NCBI GenBank assembly: GCA_937873445.1
Contig: CALMWF010000008.1
Coordinates: 168,570 to 232,569 of the forward strand
Origin: an uncultured Alphaproteobacteria bacterium
GTDB taxonomy: Bacteria > Pseudomonadota > Alphaproteobacteria > Rhizobiales > Aestuariivirgaceae
DNA length: 64,000 nucleotides
Reading direction: 5' to 3'
Below, in pieces: positions 60,047 through 64,000 of the stretch. Under the pieces are notes generated by a model. It saw only the letters and a list, made by a program, of their open reading frames with translations, searched no databases and was not told the origin of the DNA. Position 1 is the stretch's first letter; each line of letters begins with the position of its first letter. Position numbers and translations under genes: made by a program.

Positions 60047-61147
60047 ATGCTGAAATTCGCGGGAAAGATTCTTTCCCTTACCGCCGTCACGCTGATGGCG
60101 TCCACCTCGCTGGTGCGCGCCCAGTCGGCGGAACTGATCGACGCCGCCAAGAAGGAAGGTGAACTCACCGTCATCGCGCTGCCCCATGACTGGTGCGGCT
60201 ATGGCGCGGTCATCGAAGGCTTCAAGGCCAAGTACGGCCTCAAGGTCAACGAACTGAACCCCGATGCCGGCTCTTCGGATGAAGTCGAAGCCATCAAGGC
60301 CAACAAGGACAACAAGGGCCCGCAGGCGCCGGACGTGATCGACGTCGGCCTGTCCTATGGTCCGACCGCCAAGGCCGAAGGCCTGATCCAGCCCTACAAG
60401 GTCTCGACCTGGGATTCGATCCCCGACACCGCCAAGGATGCCGAAGGCTACTGGTATGGTGACTATTACGGCGTGCTCGCCTTCCTGGTGAACAAGGATC
60501 TGGTGAAGACGGCGCCGGCCGACTGGGCCGACCTCCTGAAGGACGACTACAAGAACGCCGTCGCGCTCGCCGGTGACCCGCGCGCCTCCAACCAGGCCAT
60601 TCAGGGCGTCTATGCCGCCGGCCTGTCCAAGGGTGCCGCTGCCGGTGAAGCCGCTGGCAAGGCCGGTCTCGACTATTTCAAGGAGCTGAACGGCAAGGGC
60701 AACTTCGTGCCGGTCATCGGCAAGGCTGCCACCCTGGCCCAGGGTCAGACCCCGATCCTCGTGACCTGGGACTACAACGCGCTGTCGGGCCGCGACACGC
60801 TGAAGGGCAACCCGCCGGTGGACGTGGTGGTGCCGAAGACCGGCGTTGTGGCCGGTGTCTACGTGCAGGCCATCTCGGCCTTCGCGCCGCACCCGAACGC
60901 CGCCAAGCTGTGGATGGAATATCTCTATTCGGATGAAGGCCAGATCGGCTGGCTCAAGGGCTACTGCCACCCCATCCGCTTCGGCGATCTGTCGAAGAAC
61001 GGCAAGCTCCCGGCTGACCTGATGGCCAACATGCCGCCGGCGTCTGCCTATGAAGCGGCGGTGTTCCCCACCCTCGATGAGCAGAAGGCTGCCAAGGAAG
61101 CCATCACCAAGGGTTGGGACTCCGTGGTGGGTGCCAACGTCCAGTAA
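60047..61147 (+). CDS. Periplasmic substrate-binding protein of an ABC importer, substrate unknown
   Basis: A protein of 366 residues; signal peptide 1-25 (LSLTAVTLMASTSLVRAQ), then a type II periplasmic binding fold: ELIDAAKKEGELTVIALPHDW, GPQAPDVIDVGLSYGPTAKAEGLI, YWYGDYYGVLAFLVNKDLV. It resembles binding proteins of the Fe3+/polyamine/phosphonate superfamily. A lone Cys in PHDWCGYG is unusual at the ligand end. The ATG at 60047 has GGAG 6 bases ahead; an ATG 12 bases upstream is an alternative. Codon use is strongly C/G-biased, suggesting high expression. Confidence 0.85.
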   Translation: MLKFAGKILSLTAVTLMASTSLVRAQSAELIDAAKKEGELTVIALPHDWCGYGAVIEGFKAKYGLKVNELNPDAGSSDEVEAIKANKDNKGPQAPDVIDVGLSYGPTAKAEGLIQPYKVSTWDSIPDTAKDAEGYWYGDYYGVLAFLVNKDLVKTAPADWADLLKDDYKNAVALAGDPRASNQAIQGVYAAGLSKGAAAGEAAGKAGLDYFKELNGKGNFVPVIGKAATLAQGQTPILVTWDYNALSGRDTLKGNPPVDVVVPKTGVVAGVYVQAISAFAPHPNAAKLWMEYLYSDEGQIGWLKGYCHPIRFGDLSKNGKLPADLMANMPPASAYEAAVFPTLDEQKAAKEAITKGWDSVVGANVQ

Positions 61148-61160
61148 CATCTGAACACTG

Positions 61161-61192
61161 GGCCGGGCTGCCTCTCCGGGGGTGGCCCGGCC
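61161..61192 (+). terminator. Intercistronic hairpin after the binding-protein gene
   Basis: GGCCGGGC (61161-61168) pairs perfectly with GCCCGGCC (61185-61192) in the 72-base gap before the permease gene. No T-run follows. Such hairpins often protect the binding-protein mRNA or attenuate downstream genes. Confidence 0.5.
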
Positions 61193-61219
61193 TGGGTTAC
61201 GGGGCACACGGGGCACAAT

Positions 61220-62110
61220 ATGACCAACATGGCCGCAGCAAGTGGACCGGCGCCGCAGCGCCTGCGCCTGCCTTTGGCCTGGGTCGGCATTGTGCCGTTC
61301 CTGCTTTTTGCCCTGCTGTTTCTCATTCTGCCGACCCTCAATCTTGTCATCGGCGCCTTTCAGGACAACAGCGGCGCCTTCTCCCTCGCCAGCATCTATG
61401 AGCTGTGGAACAATCCCAAGATTGTTGCTGCCTACTGGATTTCCATCAAGATCAGCGCCATTTCCGCTCTTCTGGGTGCTCTGGCCGGGTTTTTCATTGC
61501 CCTTGCCATTGTGCGCGGCGGGCTTGCGCCATGGGTGCGCTCGGCCACGCTGACCTTTTCCGGGGTCGCTTCCAATTTTGCCGGCGTGCCGCTGGCCTTC
61601 TCCTTCCTGGCCACCATGGGCAGGCTCGGCCTCGTCACCGTGTTCCTGCGCGATGTCCTGGGCATCGACATCTACCGCTCCGGCTTCAATCCGCTCAATT
61701 CCTGGGGGCTCATAATCGTCTATCTGTTTTTCCAGATCCCGCTGATGGTGGTCATCATCACCCCCGCCATCGACGGGCTGAAGCGCGAATGGAGCGAGGC
61801 GGCGGCAACCCTTGGTGCCTCCAACGCCCAGTTCTGGCGCATGGTGGCGCTGCCGGTGCTGTGGCCATCGCTGCTCGGCACCTTCATTCTGCTGTTTGCC
61901 AACGCCTTCGGCGCCATTGCCACCGCCTATGCCTTCACCGGCTCGTCGCTCAACATCGTGCCCATCCTGCTCTATGCGCAAATCCGCGGCGACGTGCTCT
62001 ATAACCCGCATCTTGGCTATGCCCTGGCCTTCGGCATGATCGTCATCACCGGCCTGGCCAATGTCTTCTACATCTGGCTGCGCATGCGTTCCGAACGGTG
62101 GCTCAAATGA
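61220..62110 (+). CDS. ABC importer permease 1 (PotB/FbpB-like)
   Basis: A membrane protein of 296 residues with about six helices. The binding-protein-dependent permease loop is visible: EWSEAAATLGASNAQFWRMVALPVLWPSLLG (about 190-220), including the EAA motif and Gly. It overlaps permease 2 by 4 bases. Confidence 0.9.
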   Translation: MTNMAAASGPAPQRLRLPLAWVGIVPFLLFALLFLILPTLNLVIGAFQDNSGAFSLASIYELWNNPKIVAAYWISIKISAISALLGALAGFFIALAIVRGGLAPWVRSATLTFSGVASNFAGVPLAFSFLATMGRLGLVTVFLRDVLGIDIYRSGFNPLNSWGLIIVYLFFQIPLMVVIITPAIDGLKREWSEAAATLGASNAQFWRMVALPVLWPSLLGTFILLFANAFGAIATAYAFTGSSLNIVPILLYAQIRGDVLYNPHLGYALAFGMIVITGLANVFYIWLRMRSERWLK

Positions 62111-62901
62111 AGAACAGCCGCATCTGGGCCTGGCTCACCATGCTGGCGGGGGCCACCTATTTCTTCCTGCCGCTCATCGCCACGCTGGAATTTTCCCTGC
62201 GCATGCGGCGCGGCGAATACTCGCTCGATGCCTATCGCGTGGTGCTGGCCGACCCGCGCTTCCGCGATACCTTCTCCTATTCGGTCGTCGTCGCCGTCTT
62301 CACCATCCTGCTGGGGGTTCTGCTGGTGGTGCCCACCGCCTACTGGATCCGGCTGAAACTGCCGAAGATGCGGCCCGTGGTGGAGTTCATCACGCTCCTT
62401 CCGCTCATCATCCCGGCCATTGTCATCGTCTTCGGCTATATCCGCATGTATGGTTCCAATTCGGTGCTGCCTTTCCTCTCCAACCAGCGCGGCACCGACC
62501 TCCTGCTCATCATCGGCTATGCCACACTGGCGCTGCCCTACATGTATCGCGCAGTGGACACGGGGCTGCGCACCATCGATGTCCGCACCCTCACCGAGGC
62601 GGCGCAGATTCTGGGCGCCGGCTGGGCCACCATCATCGGGCGCATCATCCTGCCCAATGTGCTGATTGCGGTTCTGTCCGGGGCCTTTCTCACCTTTGCC
62701 ATCGTCATCGGCGAATTCACCATGGCGGCCCTGCTGAACGCCCCGGCCTTCGGCCCCTATCTGCAATTGATGGGCGCCAACCGCGCCTATGAACCAGCCG
62801 CACTGGCCGTCATTTCCTTTGCCATCACCTGGGGCTGCATGTCGCTGATCCAGTATCTGTCGCGTTACGCCCCCAAGTCCGCCACCACCCCGCAGCATTG
62901 A
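62107..62901 (+). CDS. ABC importer permease 2 (PotC/FbpB-like)
   Basis: A membrane protein of 264 residues with six helices and the EAA-type loop LTEAAQILGAGWATIIGRIILPNVLIAVLSG (about 163-193). The ATG at 62107 overlaps the stop of permease 1. It precedes the ATPase by 8 bases. Confidence 0.9.
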   Translation: MKNSRIWAWLTMLAGATYFFLPLIATLEFSLRMRRGEYSLDAYRVVLADPRFRDTFSYSVVVAVFTILLGVLLVVPTAYWIRLKLPKMRPVVEFITLLPLIIPAIVIVFGYIRMYGSNSVLPFLSNQRGTDLLLIIGYATLALPYMYRAVDTGLRTIDVRTLTEAAQILGAGWATIIGRIILPNVLIAVLSGAFLTFAIVIGEFTMAALLNAPAFGPYLQLMGANRAYEPAALAVISFAITWGCMSLIQYLSRYAPKSATTPQH

Positions 62902-62909
62902 GACACCCC

Positions 62910-63983
62910 ATGGCCGATACCTTTCTTTCCATCAAGGATGTGTCCAAGAGCTTCGGCCCCGTGCAGGTGGTGAAGAATTTCAACCTCGACATCGACAAGG
63001 GCGAGTTCGTGTCCTTCCTCGGCCCGTCGGGCTGCGGCAAGACCACCATGCTGCGCATGGTAGCGGGATTCGAGGAACCCACCTCCGGCACCATCATGAT
63101 CGGCGATCAGGATGTGACCCATCTGAAGCCGAACCAGCGCAACATCGGCATGGTGTTTCAGGCCTATGCCCTGTTCCCCAACCTCACGGTGAAGCAGAAC
63201 ATCGGCTTCGGCCTGAAGGTGGCGGGCGCGCCCAAGGCAGAGATTGATGAGCGCGTGCAGGAAATGCTGGAAATCATCAAGCTGCCACAGTTCGGCGACC
63301 GCTATCCCTTCCAGCTTTCCGGCGGCCAGCAGCAGCGCATCGCCCTGGCCCGCGCCATTGCGGTGAAGCCGCAGGTGCTGTTGCTTGATGAGCCGCTGTC
63401 AGCCCTCGACGCCAAGATCCGCGTGTCGCTGCGCGATGAAATCCGTTCGATCCAGCGCAAGCTTGGCATCACCACCATATTCGTGACCCATGACCAGGAA
63501 GAGGCGCTGTCCATGTCCGACCGCATCGTGGTCATGCATGACGGCAAGGCCGAACAGATCGGCACCCCCTTCGATATCTACAATCACCCCGCCACGCGCT
63601 TTGCCGCCAACTTTGTCGGCACCCTCAATGTGCTGGACGCCAGGGTGGCCGATCCGAAGAAGGGTCTGGTGCTGATCGGCGATGACAAGGTCGAAGTGGG
63701 CAGCGAGATCAACCTCTCAGCCCACGCCAAGGACAGCGTGGTGGCGCTGGCGCTGCGGCCCGAGGCCGTATCGGTGGGCAAGCGCAAGGGCCGCGACAGC
63801 AGCGTCACCGGCACCATTGCCGATGTTCATTTCCTGGGCTCGGTCATCCGCATCCGGGCCAAGGTGGCCGGCGCCAATCTGCTGGTGGACACCTTCAACG
63901 ATCCCGACCAGGCACCGCCGCGGCGCGGCGACAAGGTGGCCCTCAGCTTCGCCGCCAAGGACCTGCTGCTGCTGAATGACTAG
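62910..63983 (+). CDS. ABC importer ATPase (PotA/FbpC-like) with TOBE domain
   Basis: ATPase of 357 residues: Walker A LGPSGCGKTTML, Q-loop VFQAYALFPN, signature LSGGQQQRIALARA, Walker B LLLDEPLSALD, His in VTHDQEEAL, and a C-terminal TOBE-like domain (ALRPEAVSV, DVHFLGSVIRIRA). It completes the four-gene importer; only 17 bases of the window follow its stop. The substrate cannot be decided between polyamine-, iron- and phosphonate-type. Confidence 0.93.
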   Translation: MADTFLSIKDVSKSFGPVQVVKNFNLDIDKGEFVSFLGPSGCGKTTMLRMVAGFEEPTSGTIMIGDQDVTHLKPNQRNIGMVFQAYALFPNLTVKQNIGFGLKVAGAPKAEIDERVQEMLEIIKLPQFGDRYPFQLSGGQQQRIALARAIAVKPQVLLLDEPLSALDAKIRVSLRDEIRSIQRKLGITTIFVTHDQEEALSMSDRIVVMHDGKAEQIGTPFDIYNHPATRFAANFVGTLNVLDARVADPKKGLVLIGDDKVEVGSEINLSAHAKDSVVALALRPEAVSVGKRKGRDSSVTGTIADVHFLGSVIRIRAKVAGANLLVDTFNDPDQAPPRRGDKVALSFAAKDLLLLND

Positions 63984-64000
63984 AGCAGCCTGACTTTTGA

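Overview
The window is GC-rich, densely packed DNA in which most operons have stop/start overlaps of about 4 bases. The gene content (hup order DFGHIJK-RTUV, a NikR-controlled NikKMLQO nickel importer, UbiTUV, BMP-type and FecCD-type importers, NsrR-like Rrf2 protein) points to an alphaproteobacterium, probably a member of the Hyphomicrobiales or a related purple or methylotrophic lineage. This is inference from gene families and order. I see no rRNA, tRNA, CRISPR array, insertion sequence or phage gene.

Region 1 (1-11.4 kb, + strand) is an uptake [NiFe]-hydrogenase operon that starts outside the window: the 3' part of hupL, then hupC, hupD, hupF, hupG, hupH, hupI, hupJ and hupK, followed by the regulatory block hupR-hupT-hupU-hupV (response regulator, histidine kinase and H2-sensing hydrogenase).

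Region 2 (11.4-18.5 kb, - strand) is a six-gene, translationally coupled complex-I-like operon, hyfB-C-E-F-G-I. The large subunit lacks the Cys pair of the CGIC motif and the DPCxxC motif that bind nickel. The complex is therefore better called an energy-converting hydrogenase-related (Ehr) complex than a group 4 hydrogenase. The ion-pumping membrane arm and the small-subunit FeS ligands look intact, but no electron-input subunit is encoded beside it. A small exported Pro-rich LysM protein is transcribed divergently.

Region 3 (19.4-24.6 kb, + strand) is a bidirectional NAD-linked hydrogenase, hoxF-U-Y-H-W, behind a well-placed FNR/FixK box. Region 4 (24.6-30.4 kb, - strand) is the one complete hypABCDEF set, which must mature all three [NiFe] enzymes. 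Region 5 (30.6-34.6 kb, + strand) is nikR followed by the nickel ECF importer nikKMLQO, with a textbook NikR operator between them. Together, regions 1-5 form a hydrogen and nickel island of about 35 kb.

Region 6 (34.6-64 kb) is mixed metabolism. It contains a LysR regulator, an exonuclease and a DUF294/CBS protein downstream of the acetate symporter pair yjcH-actP; ubiTUV for oxygen-independent ubiquinone synthesis; a BMP-family nucleoside-type ABC importer with a cytosine-deaminase-like enzyme; a DUF4424 protein; a choline-kinase-like kinase paired with a dimethylglycine/sarcosine-dehydrogenase-like flavoenzyme; a cobalamin riboswitch controlling btuB-btuF-btuC-btuD-tonB; an NsrR-like Rrf2 regulator; and a four-gene ABC importer of unknown substrate.

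Read together, regions 1-5 allow H2 sensing (HupUV-HupT-HupR), H2 oxidation into the quinone pool (HupSLC), H2/NAD(H) exchange (HoxFUYH) under low oxygen, shared metal-centre assembly (Hyp) and regulated nickel supply (Nik). UbiTUV could keep the quinone pool supplied without oxygen. The part not explained by known pathways is the nickel-less Ehr complex between the H2 sensor and the NAD-linked hydrogenase.
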